This document shows positions 34,380 to 43,491 of a DNA stretch of 64,000 nt, piece by piece. Position 1 is the first letter of the stretch. Each line of letters opens with the position of its first letter. This stretch comes from Spirochaetota bacterium (GTDB lineage: Bacteria; Spirochaetota; Spirochaetia; Sphaerochaetales; Sphaerochaetaceae). A program made the position numbers and the translations under genes. The notes beneath the pieces are model-generated. The model had not been told where the DNA came from. It saw only the letters and a list, made by a program, of their open reading frames with translations, and searched no databases. The stretch spans positions 58,719 through 122,718 of the forward strand of contig JAEXDQ010000054.1 in NCBI GenBank assembly GCA_023401595.1. The letters run 5' to 3'.

Positions 34380-35078
34380 ATGATCAATACAAGTGCGCCT
34401 TTGCTGTCCGAGACGATAATTGAACGATGTAGGAAGCTGAATGTGCCGTTGCTTCTGGACGGAGTCAAGGCTGCAAAGCTTGATATCCTGAACGACGGAT
34501 GTCTGGATGCGGCTGTAAACGCAGTGGAAAGAGGTATGTTCGTGGTGGGGACCGCCTTGACGGTCGAGACTTCCAACGGCGACAATTTTCCGATTCACGT
34601 AGCGTCCTACAGCCAGGAGGGGACCGGATACGTCATGGTGATAGACGGCAAGGGCTATGATCGGCGGTCATATTTCGGCGATCTCATCATGGGGGCCTGC
34701 CAGGCCGCTGGTTTCGAGGGAATGGTCATCGACGGCTATACCCGGGACAGGGATGGGAACATCGAGCTTGGTTTTCCGGTATTCAGCAGGGGGTTCATGC
34801 CGCGTGGCCCGATAAAAAAGAACGAAGGGAACATCAATACCCCCATCATGTGCGCTGGAGCGAGGGTGGAACCGGGAGACCTGATCGTGGGCGACTCTGA
34901 CGGAGTATGCTGCATACCTCGCCGCTACATCGAGACGGTGCTTGCCGAGGCTGAAAAGAAATTGGCTTATGAGGAGGGGCGCACCAGTACCATCGAAGCA
35001 TATAGAAAGGCGAAGGCCGAGAGCAAGCCTCTTCCTGAGCTGGCACCGAAGTGGGTTCTTGACATGTTGGCGAAATGA
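34380..35078 (+). CDS. RraA-like / 4-hydroxy-2-oxoacid aldolase family protein
   Basis: 232 residues. The C-terminal half has the family's active-site pattern: GACQAAGFEGMVIDGYTRD (with the conserved G-x20-R-D spacing), FPVFSRGFMPRGP, PIMCAGARVEPGDLIVGDSD and GVCCIPR. Family members cleave 4-hydroxy-4-methyl-2-oxoglutarate or 4-carboxy-4-hydroxy-2-oxoadipate to pyruvate plus a second 2-oxoacid, or bind RNase E (RraA proper). Beside a GalB-like gene the aldolase role is favoured. The N-terminal 75 residues are more divergent than usual. The stop overlaps the broken MATE gene (ATGA). Confidence 0.78.
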   Translation: MINTSAPLLSETIIERCRKLNVPLLLDGVKAAKLDILNDGCLDAAVNAVERGMFVVGTALTVETSNGDNFPIHVASYSQEGTGYVMVIDGKGYDRRSYFGDLIMGACQAAGFEGMVIDGYTRDRDGNIELGFPVFSRGFMPRGPIKKNEGNINTPIMCAGARVEPGDLIVGDSDGVCCIPRRYIETVLAEAEKKLAYEEGRTSTIEAYRKAKAESKPLPELAPKWVLDMLAK

Positions 35079-35543
35079 TGCGCAATAGCGGCGATTTCTC
35101 CCGAGGGAACGTCCTTCGGCATCTGTTCGGACTGGCGCTTCCCCATTCTTGCCGCGGAAATAGTGCATGTTCTGTACAATGTCGTCGACAGAATGTACAT
35201 CGGTCATATTCCTGAAGTCGAAACTCCGGCGATTTCCGGTGTGGGGGTCGTATTTCCACTTGTTTCCATTATCAACGCCTTCGCGAGCCTCTGTGGCTCG
35301 GGAGGCGCTCCTTTATGCTCTATCGCCAGAGATGAGGGGCGGACGGAGGACGTTCGGAAGATCATGGAAACCGCTTTTACGATGCTCCTGTTCCTTGGCG
35401 TTCAAGGCGTTTGTACGGCGGAAATGGTGTCTCAGCTGATCGGCGCCTCTTTTTGCTATACCTGCATGCGTCTTACCGTATATCGCACGATGAAGGGAAC
35501 TCCCGATGGAGAGACCGTCGTGGCAGAGACGAGGAGGAATAAT
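35075..35543 (+). pseudogene. Remnant of a MATE-family efflux gene (frameshift and large deletion)
   Basis: From the ATG at 35075 a MATE-like start is read (RGNVLRHLFGLALP). An extra base in CCCC at 35141-35144 shifts the frame. The following frame continues as ILAAEIVHVLYNVVDRMYIG, then SIINAFASLCGSGGAPLCSI, both strong MATE signatures. After about 100 residues the match stops at FTMLLFLGV, and short unrelated-looking pieces run up to mobA, so some 300 residues are missing. It fuses in frame with the mobA coding region but should not make a transporter. Confidence 0.8.
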
Positions 35544-36137
35544 ATGGATTTGTGTATGGTTTCCGCAATTCTCCTTGCCGGAGGCAAGAGCTCCAGAATG
35601 GGCTTGGACAAGACGGAGCTTCTTTTCCGGGGGAGCCCTCTGGTCGAATATCAGGTAAAGAAACTTGAGAAGATTGGCTTCTCCGACATTCTTGCTGCCG
35701 GATACCGGAAGACGGTCGTCGGAGCCCGCACCGTAGAGGACCTCATTCCCGGCCGAGGTCCGCTCAGTGGGATACACACCGGGCTTGTCCACGCCGTAAA
35801 CTCGGTTGCTCTGGTTCTTGGCGTGGACGTCCCGCTTGTCCCCGCCGAATGGATATGCCGTCTCGTCGCAAGACATCTTGAGAACAGGAACGCGATAACG
35901 CTTCTTGCGTCCGACGGTCGGCTCGAACCGCTCATCGGAATATACAGTACCGGGTTGTGTTCCGTGGCTGAAGAAGTTTTGAAAAGCGAGGATACTTCGC
36001 TGAGAGCCTTGTTACGGAGGGTTCCGTATGATGTCCTGATGTATGAGGGTGACGAAAGGCTTCTCCTGAACTGCAACTGTCCATCGGAATATGCCGAGCT
36101 TAAACGTTATGAGGCCGTAGAAGCGGCAATACTCTAA
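35544..36137 (+). CDS. mobA: Molybdenum cofactor guanylyltransferase MobA
   Basis: Joins GMP from GTP to molybdopterin to make the MGD cofactor needed by DMSO-reductase-family enzymes such as the one encoded at 25984-28029. The 197 residues have the nucleotide-binding ILLAGGKSSRMGLDK (9-23), DLIPGRGPLSGIHTGL, and the metal-binding ALVLGVDVPLV (DVP for the usual DMP). GAGGAGGAATAAT precedes the ATG at 35544. The frame is open upstream through the MATE remnant, so the gene may look artificially longer. Confidence 0.88.
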   Translation: MDLCMVSAILLAGGKSSRMGLDKTELLFRGSPLVEYQVKKLEKIGFSDILAAGYRKTVVGARTVEDLIPGRGPLSGIHTGLVHAVNSVALVLGVDVPLVPAEWICRLVARHLENRNAITLLASDGRLEPLIGIYSTGLCSVAEEVLKSEDTSLRALLRRVPYDVLMYEGDERLLLNCNCPSEYAELKRYEAVEAAIL

Positions 36138-36303
36138 TTTCCAACGCACATTCTCTTTTTCGTGTACCGTGTGGTCATCGGTGCTTTCGCACGATGTCCT
36201 GTCTCCTTGGACGGTATTTTCCACCGCCGCCGGCTATGGGCATTCTTCCCTGATTCGGATATGATACATCCGCCCGCTGGGAATCGGTGGCCGAGGAGGG
36301 GGC

Positions 36304-37437
36304 ATGGGGAATATCATCGACTATCTGAATGCAGAAGATAGAAGTTTTCTTGATCGTCCGTTCAACGAAATCGACAGCCTGGTGCTGTCGCAAAGCGCCT
36401 ACCTGCATTACGGCAGGTTTGTTCCGGCGAAGCTCCCCGGCGGGGGATCAGCGGAGTCGGCTCCGACCGTGGGAGCGATCTGCCTTCCCGTGAACGCCGA
36501 AGCCTTGTTGGAACGAGTCGGCAATACGGTGAACAACGGCCGCCTGATTCTCGCCTTGGGAGCCAGTCCCCGTTATCGTGATATCCGATTGGTCTGCCAT
36601 GTAGATACTTTCGACCCATCTTCGGTTGAACAGTTTTCCGCTACGACGTTCCTGTTGCCTGACGGCTCCGCTTATGTTGCGTTCCGTGGTACCGACGCGA
36701 CGTTCATAGGCTGGCGGGAGGATTTCAACATGGCGTTCATGACGCCTGTCCCTTCACAGGTCGAGTCATTGGCATATCTTGACGCGGTGGCAACGGCTGT
36801 CGCCTCCGGGCCGCTGCGGATCGGAGGACATTCCAAAGGGGGGAACCTCGCCGTATATGCCTCCATGTCGGCTTTGGGGGACATTCAATCCAGGATTCTG
36901 GAGGTCTACAGCCACGATGGCCCCGGGTTCAACGAAAACATCCTGTTGGGCGAGGGCTTTGGTAGAATACAGGGCAAGCTCCACAAGACGTTGCCGAGAT
37001 CCTCAGTCATAGGCATGCTGCTCCAGCATCAGGAAAAATACCGTATCGTGGAAAGCACACGGTCGGGGATCATGCAGCACGACCCGTTCTCATGGGAGAT
37101 AGGCGAGGGGAATTTCATCTATGCTGACGGCCTGTCCCAAAGCGCCGCCTATGTGAACGTCTCATTGAACGCCTGGCTCTCTTCTCTGACGCTTGAACAA
37201 CGGGAGGTTTTCGTAGACACCCTGTTTTCCGTCCTGGAGGCTACCGGGGCCGTGCGGTTCAAGGATCTGACGACCGACTGGCAGTCGAAAGCCAGGGCGG
37301 TGCTGTCGGCGGCGAAGGACGTGGACAAGCAAACGCAGCTTTTTGTTCTGAAGACCATCGGGCAGCTGTTGTTGGGGCCCGTCAGGTTCCTTGCGGAATC
37401 ATTGAAGCTTCAGATGGAGGGCGACGACCCGCGTTGA
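36304..37437 (+). CDS. Mbeg1-like alpha/beta-hydrolase (DUF2974)
   Basis: 377 residues, no signal peptide. The class 3 lipase-type core has FLLPDGSAYVAFRGTDATFI, then the nucleophile elbow GGHSKGGNLAVYA (Ser177), and EVYSHDGPGF for the acid region. The N-terminal start MGNIIDYLNAEDRSFLDRPF, followed by NEIDSLVLSQSAYLHY, is typical of this family, which is widespread in Firmicutes and gut bacteria. Substrate unknown. Single gene. Confidence 0.85.
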   Translation: MGNIIDYLNAEDRSFLDRPFNEIDSLVLSQSAYLHYGRFVPAKLPGGGSAESAPTVGAICLPVNAEALLERVGNTVNNGRLILALGASPRYRDIRLVCHVDTFDPSSVEQFSATTFLLPDGSAYVAFRGTDATFIGWREDFNMAFMTPVPSQVESLAYLDAVATAVASGPLRIGGHSKGGNLAVYASMSALGDIQSRILEVYSHDGPGFNENILLGEGFGRIQGKLHKTLPRSSVIGMLLQHQEKYRIVESTRSGIMQHDPFSWEIGEGNFIYADGLSQSAAYVNVSLNAWLSSLTLEQREVFVDTLFSVLEATGAVRFKDLTTDWQSKARAVLSAAKDVDKQTQLFVLKTIGQLLLGPVRFLAESLKLQMEGDDPR

Positions 37438-37659
37438 CAAGCTGTTGCTTGTATTCCTATGTCATGGGTGGGTTTTCTGTTTGTGTGGATATCTTTGCTA
37501 CCGTCCCTGTTTTCTGAGGTTGTTTTCCTATATCGGAAACGTTTGCCGCGGGGGAGGAGCATTTTCAATAGCCGTTGCTGAAAAAAAACGCTAGCTTCTT
37601 CTATGAGGGGAGAGAAAACGGCGGGAGTCGTTCATCCCGATATGTAGGAGAATAGCTTC

Positions 37660-38226
37660 ATGTCTCAAATGACAAAAAAAGCGTTGGCGGATTCGCTGAA
37701 AAAACTACTGGAGACCAAGGCTCTGGAGAAGATAACGGTCAAGGAGCTTGTCGAGGATTGCGGGGTCAACAGACAGACGTTCTATTATCATTTCCGGGAT
37801 ATCTACGATTTGCTTGATTGGATATTCGCCACGGACGGTAAGGCGGTCATCCCGGAAAATTGTCCGGATGATTGGGAATCGCAAGCGAGAAGCCTGTTTT
37901 CATACCTTGAGAACAACCAACGGTTCGTCATCAACGCATATCATAGCATCGCCAGGGAGCATCTTGAACGGTATGTATATCGGGAGATGTATAAATTGAT
38001 CTATGCGAGGGTTCAGCTCGCTTCGGCCGATTTCAGCGTATGTGAATCGGACAAGCAGTTCATCGCCAATTTCTATAAATTCGCGTTCACCGGACTGATT
38101 ATCGAATGGATACGTTGCGGGATGCAGGAAAAGTCCGAGTTGATCGTCGATAGGTTGTCCGTCCTGATGGAGGGGCAATTCCGTAACGCATTGGAGAAAT
38201 TCGATCAGAGAAATCCGTCTTGCTGA
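37660..38226 (+). CDS. TetR/AcrR-family regulator (DhaS-like)
   Basis: 188 residues. The N-terminal helix-turn-helix KITVKELVEDCGVNRQTFYY (29-48) is followed by HFRDIYDLLDWIF. The C-terminal helices (FYKFAFTGLIIEWIRCGM) match the TetR_C pattern of DhaS-like proteins. GTAGGAGAATAGCTTC lies ahead of the ATG. No obvious target beside it; the Mbeg1-like gene and the fimbrial operon flank it. Confidence 0.85.
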   Translation: MSQMTKKALADSLKKLLETKALEKITVKELVEDCGVNRQTFYYHFRDIYDLLDWIFATDGKAVIPENCPDDWESQARSLFSYLENNQRFVINAYHSIAREHLERYVYREMYKLIYARVQLASADFSVCESDKQFIANFYKFAFTGLIIEWIRCGMQEKSELIVDRLSVLMEGQFRNALEKFDQRNPSC

Positions 38227-38724
38227 AATGTCGCCGGCAGGATGTTTCAACATCGAAAAAACGAATTGACTTGGGGTGTTTTTTCATCTTCTGTCATAAC
38301 TTCGGCGAAAATTTGGGGCCGATCCTCGTTCACGATATGCCGCGATAACCGGGGCCCGCTGTTTTTCGTCCGATTCCCGCCCTGCCGGTCCTGTCGTCTG
38401 TGGTTGGTGGACGTTGGTAGGCGGGCCTTGCCGATTTTTTCCCTCCGGGGTCGGCAAATTCTCCGCGATCGTATGCTTTCTGTACGCATCTCTTGCCAAA
38501 ATGAACGTATTATTGTCGTTATTTCCTTCTCGTTTAGTGAATTCTGGTAATTATCCCGGTTGATTCAAGATATTGTATTCTCAAGACGTATCGTTATATA
38601 TCACTTATCAGCAAGATTCCTACTTGAAAGAAAGATGTCTATGTCGTACACTATCGACAATAAATTGCTTGAAATGAGAGAAAAGACTATGCAACTGAAT
38701 TGCAATGGTGTTATGATATGTCAC
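38227..38724. other. Intergenic leader region of the chaperone-usher pair
   Basis: About 500 bases. A perfect 7-bp hairpin TTGCCGA/TCGGCAA sits at 38428-38457. The last 150 bases are AT-rich with a candidate promoter. No pilin-like open frame is present, and no c-di-GMP riboswitch core was recognised. Confidence 0.45.
38665..38693 (+). promoter_or_regulatory. Candidate promoter of the chaperone-usher pair
   Basis: TTGCTT (38665-38670), 17 bases, TATGCA (38688-38693), placing the start near 38700, about 25 bases ahead of the preferred ATG at 38725. Imperfect hexamers. Confidence 0.4.
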
Positions 38725-39474
38725 ATGAATAGGACAAAACGGGTAATCGCAATATTGTTGGTTGGAATCGTGTGGGTCTGTAGTCTTGCCGCATTCCAGT
38801 TTTCGCCTTTGGAACAGACGTTTTCCCCTACCGGGGCGGAGAGTACCAAGACCTATACGATCGTCAATGATTCCGACGACAGCATCGCCATCGAGATAAG
38901 CGCGCTCACCAGGGATCAGGATGCGTCTGGCAATGAACTCAATACGAGTGCCGCCGCGTATTTCTCGATCGTCCCTGCGAAGGTGATCGTAAAGCCTCAG
39001 AGTACGCAGATCGTCCGGGTGCAGTATCGTGGGCCGAAGACGGTCACGAACGAACTGGCATTCAGACTGCGTGCGGAGCAGATACCGTATTCCCAAGGCA
39101 AGAATGCCCAGGACAAGGGCATGTTCAACTTCCTATACGTCTATACGACGAGCCTGTACGTGAATCCTTCACGTCCTATTGAACGCGCCGGTGTCCAGAA
39201 AGTGGCTCCTGCCGTAGGCGAGGACGGAACGCCCGCGTTGGCCGTCACCGTGACCAATACCGGCAACGTCCATCAGCTTTTGATCGATGCAGAGCTTGTC
39301 GTAACCGACAGCGTAGGCAATACCGTTACGCTGAATGGGGCGGAGCTGCTTCCTGGCGTCGACGGCATGAACTTGCTTGCGAAGAAAACCGTCACAAAGA
39401 ACATCCCGTGGCCGTCTTCGCTTGCGCAAGGCGAAGGAGTCACATACAAAGCCTCGTTGACCTACAGCAAGTAG
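38725..39474 (+). CDS. PapD-like fimbrial periplasmic chaperone
   Basis: 249 residues from ATG 38725 (an ATG at 38713 is an alternative; the frame stays open to 38560 but that would bury the signal peptide). The signal peptide is MNRTKRVIAILLVGIVWVC and the following residues to about 24. The mature part has the chaperone domain-1 pattern: FSPTGAESTKTYTIVNDSDD, AYFSIVPAKVIVKPQSTQIV (the strand-F/G proline and basic motif), RVQYRGPK, ELAFRLRAEQIPY (the conserved R-x-E-Q-I/L-P signature of these chaperones), and a second Ig-like domain with VTVTNTGNVHQ. Pairs with the usher gene 130 bases downstream. Confidence 0.82.
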   Translation: MNRTKRVIAILLVGIVWVCSLAAFQFSPLEQTFSPTGAESTKTYTIVNDSDDSIAIEISALTRDQDASGNELNTSAAAYFSIVPAKVIVKPQSTQIVRVQYRGPKTVTNELAFRLRAEQIPYSQGKNAQDKGMFNFLYVYTTSLYVNPSRPIERAGVQKVAPAVGEDGTPALAVTVTNTGNVHQLLIDAELVVTDSVGNTVTLNGAELLPGVDGMNLLAKKTVTKNIPWPSSLAQGEGVTYKASLTYSK

Positions 39475-39606
39475 GTCTCGGTCATCAGTATCTAGCGATG
39501 CTTCTTGTCCCGAGTAAATTGAATGGAGACTCGTCCGAGTGTTTTCCATTTTTTGGCGTATCGTGACGGAATTGTATCCTAAGATTCTATGAAGAGAGGA
39601 GTCGTA

Positions 39607-42600
39607 ATGAAAATCAGACGCGGTCATACCATAGTCTTGTTGAGTCTTCTGGCGGTGATGGTCGTGTTTCTCGCCGCCTTCCTCAAGACGTGTATGAACC
39701 ATGCCGCGTTACCCGAACCTACGCCCGTACAGCAAATCGTGGAACCTGCCGTTCCTCCTGAGCCCTCGATTCCGGTTTCTTTGCCGGAACCTGTCGTTGA
39801 AGCTCCGAAAGTAGAACCGGAAGTACCTGTTGCGCCGCCGGAGCCTTCTCCTGTAGTGGAATCCATTCCGAAGCCGACGCCTACACCCAAACCAGTCGCG
39901 AAAGACCCCGAACCTGTTGCGCCGGAGCCGATCGTCCCGTCTCCCGTGGTGAAATCGGAGCCCTTGCCTGCGCCGTTGCAGAAACCCGTGCCGGTATCGA
40001 AGCCGCAACCGCCCTTGGAGGAGAAGACCGTTTCTGAACCGATTCCCGGACCGGTGGCAAAATCCGTCGCTCCTGCGCCTATGTTCGCGTCTGAGCCGTC
40101 GGTGCGGCTCGTCTCCGTCCCCGCGGTACCCTCTGAACCGCTCGTCCCCCGCGTGCCTGAGGCGCCTTTCATGTTCGAGCCTACGGTGTATACTCTGGAC
40201 GACTGGTACGCCTTCTTCGCCACCCCGGAACCTGCTCCGAAACTAGGGGCCGATCCCTTCGCGGATTTCTTCGTTTCCGGCGAAGACTCGATCGTATACG
40301 ACGATGGCGTGTACTATATGGGGCTCTATATCAACGATGAATACGCCGGTGATGTGGAAGTGTTGCTGAAGGAAGGGACGCAATCGCTCAACAGCGCGGA
40401 ATTGGGCCTGATGCTGAGCGATATGGTTACAGACGACTCGTACAACGCGATTTTCGGATCCAATGAGCCGTATGTTTCGTTGGATCGGCTGAGCCAGCTC
40501 GGTATCTCCGTCGAGTATGACCCCGCCATGTTCATCGTGCGTCTGTCCTTCAATATCGACATGATGCCGGTCCGCAATATCTCGGTGAGTTCCAGCTACA
40601 TGGCCCGCCGCGACCGTTATTCGCTGAGCGGTTCGGAAACGCTGGCTCCTGCGAAGTTTTCCTGGGTATCCCATCTGTCGCTCTATTCTCTGCTTGATGT
40701 AAGCTCCGGGGTTGTCAGTACCTCTCAGCTGTTCTCCTTGACTGTAACGAACAATCTCTCCATCCACGGGGTAGGGCTCGACTTCTCCTATCAGCTGAAC
40801 CAGAATTCCCCCTATTTCCATTTCGGTTCATGGAGAGGCTTCTATGATTTCGCCGACCGGAACATCAGGATGTCGTTCGGCAATATCGGCAGTGGAATCG
40901 GCAACTACAGCGGTACAAGCCTTGGCGTCGCTTTTGAAAAGAACTATTCCTATGGGACGGGCTCGGCGAAAAGCAACCAGTATGAGCAGATGATAACGCT
41001 GCAATACCGGTCCAACGTCGAGATCATCATGAACGATCGTTCGGTGTTCAAGCGTGAACTTGCCGCCGGTACGTATCGTCTCAGGGATTTCCTTTTCAGC
41101 CAAGGTGCGAATTCCATAGACGTGATCGTCACTCCGGTCGATCCCGCGGACGGCGAGGCGTATACGCTTCATCTGGATCTGGGGTATGACTCCCGGCTCC
41201 TGGCCAAGGGCGAATCCCTGTGGGGCTTGAGCTTCATGTTCCCAAGGAATACCGTCGCCAAGGGTACCGGAAGCGGTTTGACCGTCCCATGGTTCAATGA
41301 TAAGGAGCTTGACTACCAGCTCAAGAATTTCTCCGCTCAATGGTGGCAGCAGCTCGGCATGACCGATATATTCTCGCTTTCGACCACCTTCTCCGTTACC
41401 AGGGGGCTGTTCCTTTCGAATTTCTCTGGAGTTCTTGCCACGACGTTCGGGACTTTGCAGGGTTCCATGGCGGTGAGTCTGAGTCCTCTCGGCCCTGGCT
41501 ATAGCACGAAGCTGAGTCATAGATATTCGGCGTCCAACTCTTGGTTCGGCTCGATTGATACAAGCATCGGGTACACCAATAGCCATTACTCGGTTTCTCC
41601 GGAAACCAATCAAAGACCTACGGTAGGGCTGTTTACCGGTTCCCTTTCGTTCTCGGGCCGCCTCGGCAGTCTTCTGAGATTTTCCGTCGGGAGCAATATC
41701 ACCCTGCCGGTGGATACCTTCTCCCCTGATTGGTCGATCGTCACTTCCGTCGGCATGAGTCCTGCGAAGGGCTTGTCGGTCTCCGGTTCCCTGACCGCCA
41801 CGGCGACGCGGTACCAGCCCGACAAACCCGTCATCAGAGGGTCGTTGAGCGTCAGCTACTCCTTCGGGTCAAGCGCTTCCGTCTCCGCGAATACTGATTT
41901 CAATACCGGTAACTCGCTCAACGTCTCTTGGCGTCCCGGTTCTCAAAAACGCGATACCCTCCAGCTGAACCTCAGCGGTATCAATTTCTCCAACCTCCTC
42001 AACCACAACCTGTTGCTCTCGTGGGCTCATATCGGCGACCTCTATTCGATGTCGGTACGGCAGCAGTTCTACAATTCATACAACCGGTCCGTGACCAGCC
42101 TGTCGCTGAACACCAGCTTGGTCTTCGCTGACGGCGTTTTTGGAATGGCCCGGAGTATTTCTGACAATTTCCTACTGGTCAAGCCTATGGGCATCTTGAA
42201 GGGAGGGGCTGTCTCAGTCGGACGTTCCATGGATTCTTCTCCGACGGTGTTGAAGACCGCGCTCGGTTCCGCTATCTACAACAATATATCCAGCTATACC
42301 AGGAACAATGTCGTGGTGTTTGGTTCGAGCGAATCCCTTTTCGGCAGCGGCGGTACGTTCGTATATGAAATGACGCCTCGGTCCCGTCAGGGATTTGTCG
42401 CTCGGATCACCGTACAGCCTTCGTATACCGTCAGCGGGTGCCTGTTCAAGGCCGACGGCGAACCCTACGTACAGTATTCGTCGCCCGTGTACCGGATAGG
42501 CGTAGGTGAAGACGGTTTGACCGTCTTGACCCCTGTTGATGAATACTACCTCTTCACCGACCAGGAGGGGAGGTATATCATATCCGACATTTTGCCGGGA

Positions 42601-43011
42601 CAATACCTCTTCGATCTGCAGGTCGGAGACGCCTGGTATGCCGTCAGGTTCGATGTCCCTGAGTTCAGCGAGCAAGACAAGAGTGACGCCAACGTTCTGA
42701 TCTACAGTGACTATCATGTCGGGGATTCGGCGTTGTTGATCGACTATCATGTGCTTGACGAGGCGGGTAATCCGGTCGATAGCGCCGAAACCGATGTCTT
42801 CGGAACCCTGCTCGCCGACGAGTACGACTCTGTCGTATTCCTGCGCCTTGAGCGCCGGCTTGCCGAGCAGTCGTTCTGGGATACGATTTTCCCGGCGTTC
42901 AACGATTCGCCGGCAGAGAATCCGTCCGGCTTGGATGCCGAGGCGGTGACCGGCCAAAGTCAGACGTCGGCTGACATTGAGTATGTTCCTCAGTCCTCGG
43001 TGGCTCCCTGA
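39607..43011 (+). CDS. Usher-like outer-membrane protein with TonB-like N-terminal anchor and Pro-rich linker
   Basis: 1134 residues; the ATG at 39607 follows AGAGGAG. Residues 9-27 form a hydrophobic segment (IVLLSLLAVMVVFLAAFLK) after a basic start, read here as an uncleaved inner-membrane anchor or long signal. Residues about 33-160 consist of repeated Pro with Glu, Val and Lys (for example TPTPKPVAKDPEPVAPEPIV), as in TonB. From about 230 on there is an usher N-domain pattern (YYMGLYINDEYAGDVEVLL; LDRLSQLGISVEYDP), a long beta-rich barrel region with many Ser/Tyr/Phe strands, and a C-terminal plug-like domain (VSGCLFKADGEPYVQYSS; TDQEGRYIISDILPGQYLF). It would assemble and secrete chaperone-delivered subunits. 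No subunit gene is adjacent. The fusion layout is not one I know from FimD/PapC. Confidence 0.78.
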   Translation: MKIRRGHTIVLLSLLAVMVVFLAAFLKTCMNHAALPEPTPVQQIVEPAVPPEPSIPVSLPEPVVEAPKVEPEVPVAPPEPSPVVESIPKPTPTPKPVAKDPEPVAPEPIVPSPVVKSEPLPAPLQKPVPVSKPQPPLEEKTVSEPIPGPVAKSVAPAPMFASEPSVRLVSVPAVPSEPLVPRVPEAPFMFEPTVYTLDDWYAFFATPEPAPKLGADPFADFFVSGEDSIVYDDGVYYMGLYINDEYAGDVEVLLKEGTQSLNSAELGLMLSDMVTDDSYNAIFGSNEPYVSLDRLSQLGISVEYDPAMFIVRLSFNIDMMPVRNISVSSSYMARRDRYSLSGSETLAPAKFSWVSHLSLYSLLDVSSGVVSTSQLFSLTVTNNLSIHGVGLDFSYQLNQNSPYFHFGSWRGFYDFADRNIRMSFGNIGSGIGNYSGTSLGVAFEKNYSYGTGSAKSNQYEQMITLQYRSNVEIIMNDRSVFKRELAAGTYRLRDFLFSQGANSIDVIVTPVDPADGEAYTLHLDLGYDSRLLAKGESLWGLSFMFPRNTVAKGTGSGLTVPWFNDKELDYQLKNFSAQWWQQLGMTDIFSLSTTFSVTRGLFLSNFSGVLATTFGTLQGSMAVSLSPLGPGYSTKLSHRYSASNSWFGSIDTSIGYTNSHYSVSPETNQRPTVGLFTGSLSFSGRLGSLLRFSVGSNITLPVDTFSPDWSIVTSVGMSPAKGLSVSGSLTATATRYQPDKPVIRGSLSVSYSFGSSASVSANTDFNTGNSLNVSWRPGSQKRDTLQLNLSGINFSNLLNHNLLLSWAHIGDLYSMSVRQQFYNSYNRSVTSLSLNTSLVFADGVFGMARSISDNFLLVKPMGILKGGAVSVGRSMDSSPTVLKTALGSAIYNNISSYTRNNVVVFGSSESLFGSGGTFVYEMTPRSRQGFVARITVQPSYTVSGCLFKADGEPYVQYSSPVYRIGVGEDGLTVLTPVDEYYLFTDQEGRYIISDILPGQYLFDLQVGDAWYAVRFDVPEFSEQDKSDANVLIYSDYHVGDSALLIDYHVLDEAGNPVDSAETDVFGTLLADEYDSVVFLRLERRLAEQSFWDTIFPAFNDSPAENPSGLDAEAVTGQSQTSADIEYVPQSSVAP

Positions 43012-43491
43012 TCCTGACAAACGGTAGATTGACGGGGATCGGGGACGCCTGTACGGTCAGTCCGTTGTGGATGCAAATGATTTTAACTTTTTCTTAGCGT
43101 TGCCGGTCGCTAGGCGATACCAGCGTTGATATTTATTTACCAAGCAATGGTTAATTCTATCCGTCCATGGTTTCTGGCTCTGTCTGATGGAAGGGCTGAT
43201 TTTGACAGCAATGAACGGTATGTATTTTTTGATTCGCCATAGCTTGGTTCCTCTTGCTTTTTTCTTGGTTCATAATGAGTTTCAGTTATCGTGACGCCTC
43301 TGTCTTTCTTTTAATAATATAAGAAATTATATACGTTTATCACCCCTGTTTTCTACAGCTGTTGACATCTCATGAATAAAGGTTCAGTATGGGACTGTCT
43401 AAGATATTGACAGTATGCGGCGAATCGGTCGTGAGATGGTATTTCCTTACGCCTTCCGTTCTGGTCTGCCGCATCGGTTGGGGGCGAAAAT
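43012..43491. other. Intergenic region upstream of the V/A-ATPase operon
   Basis: About 480 bases, AT-rich around 43310-43340. It holds the promoter at 43362-43390. I see no RNA gene, terminator for the usher gene or repeat. Confidence 0.5.
43362..43390 (+). promoter_or_regulatory. Promoter of the V/A-ATPase operon
   Basis: TTGACA (43362-43367), 17 bases, CAGTAT (43385-43390). It gives a leader of about 95 bases before the first gene. A second TTGACA at 43407 has no matching -10. Confidence 0.6.

Noticed and set aside
35163..36137. A 324-residue MATE-MobA fusion protein
   Set aside because: The N-terminal part is a truncated, frameshifted MATE fragment, and mobA has its own strong ribosome site and ATG at 35544.
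38227..38724. Pilin or c-di-GMP riboswitch ahead of the chaperone gene
   Set aside because: No open frame with a signal peptide and subunit pattern, and no GEMM core could be found by eye.
39709..40223. Gly/Ser- or Arg-rich minus-strand frames opposite the usher linker
   Set aside because: Low-complexity antisense of the Pro-rich coding segment.
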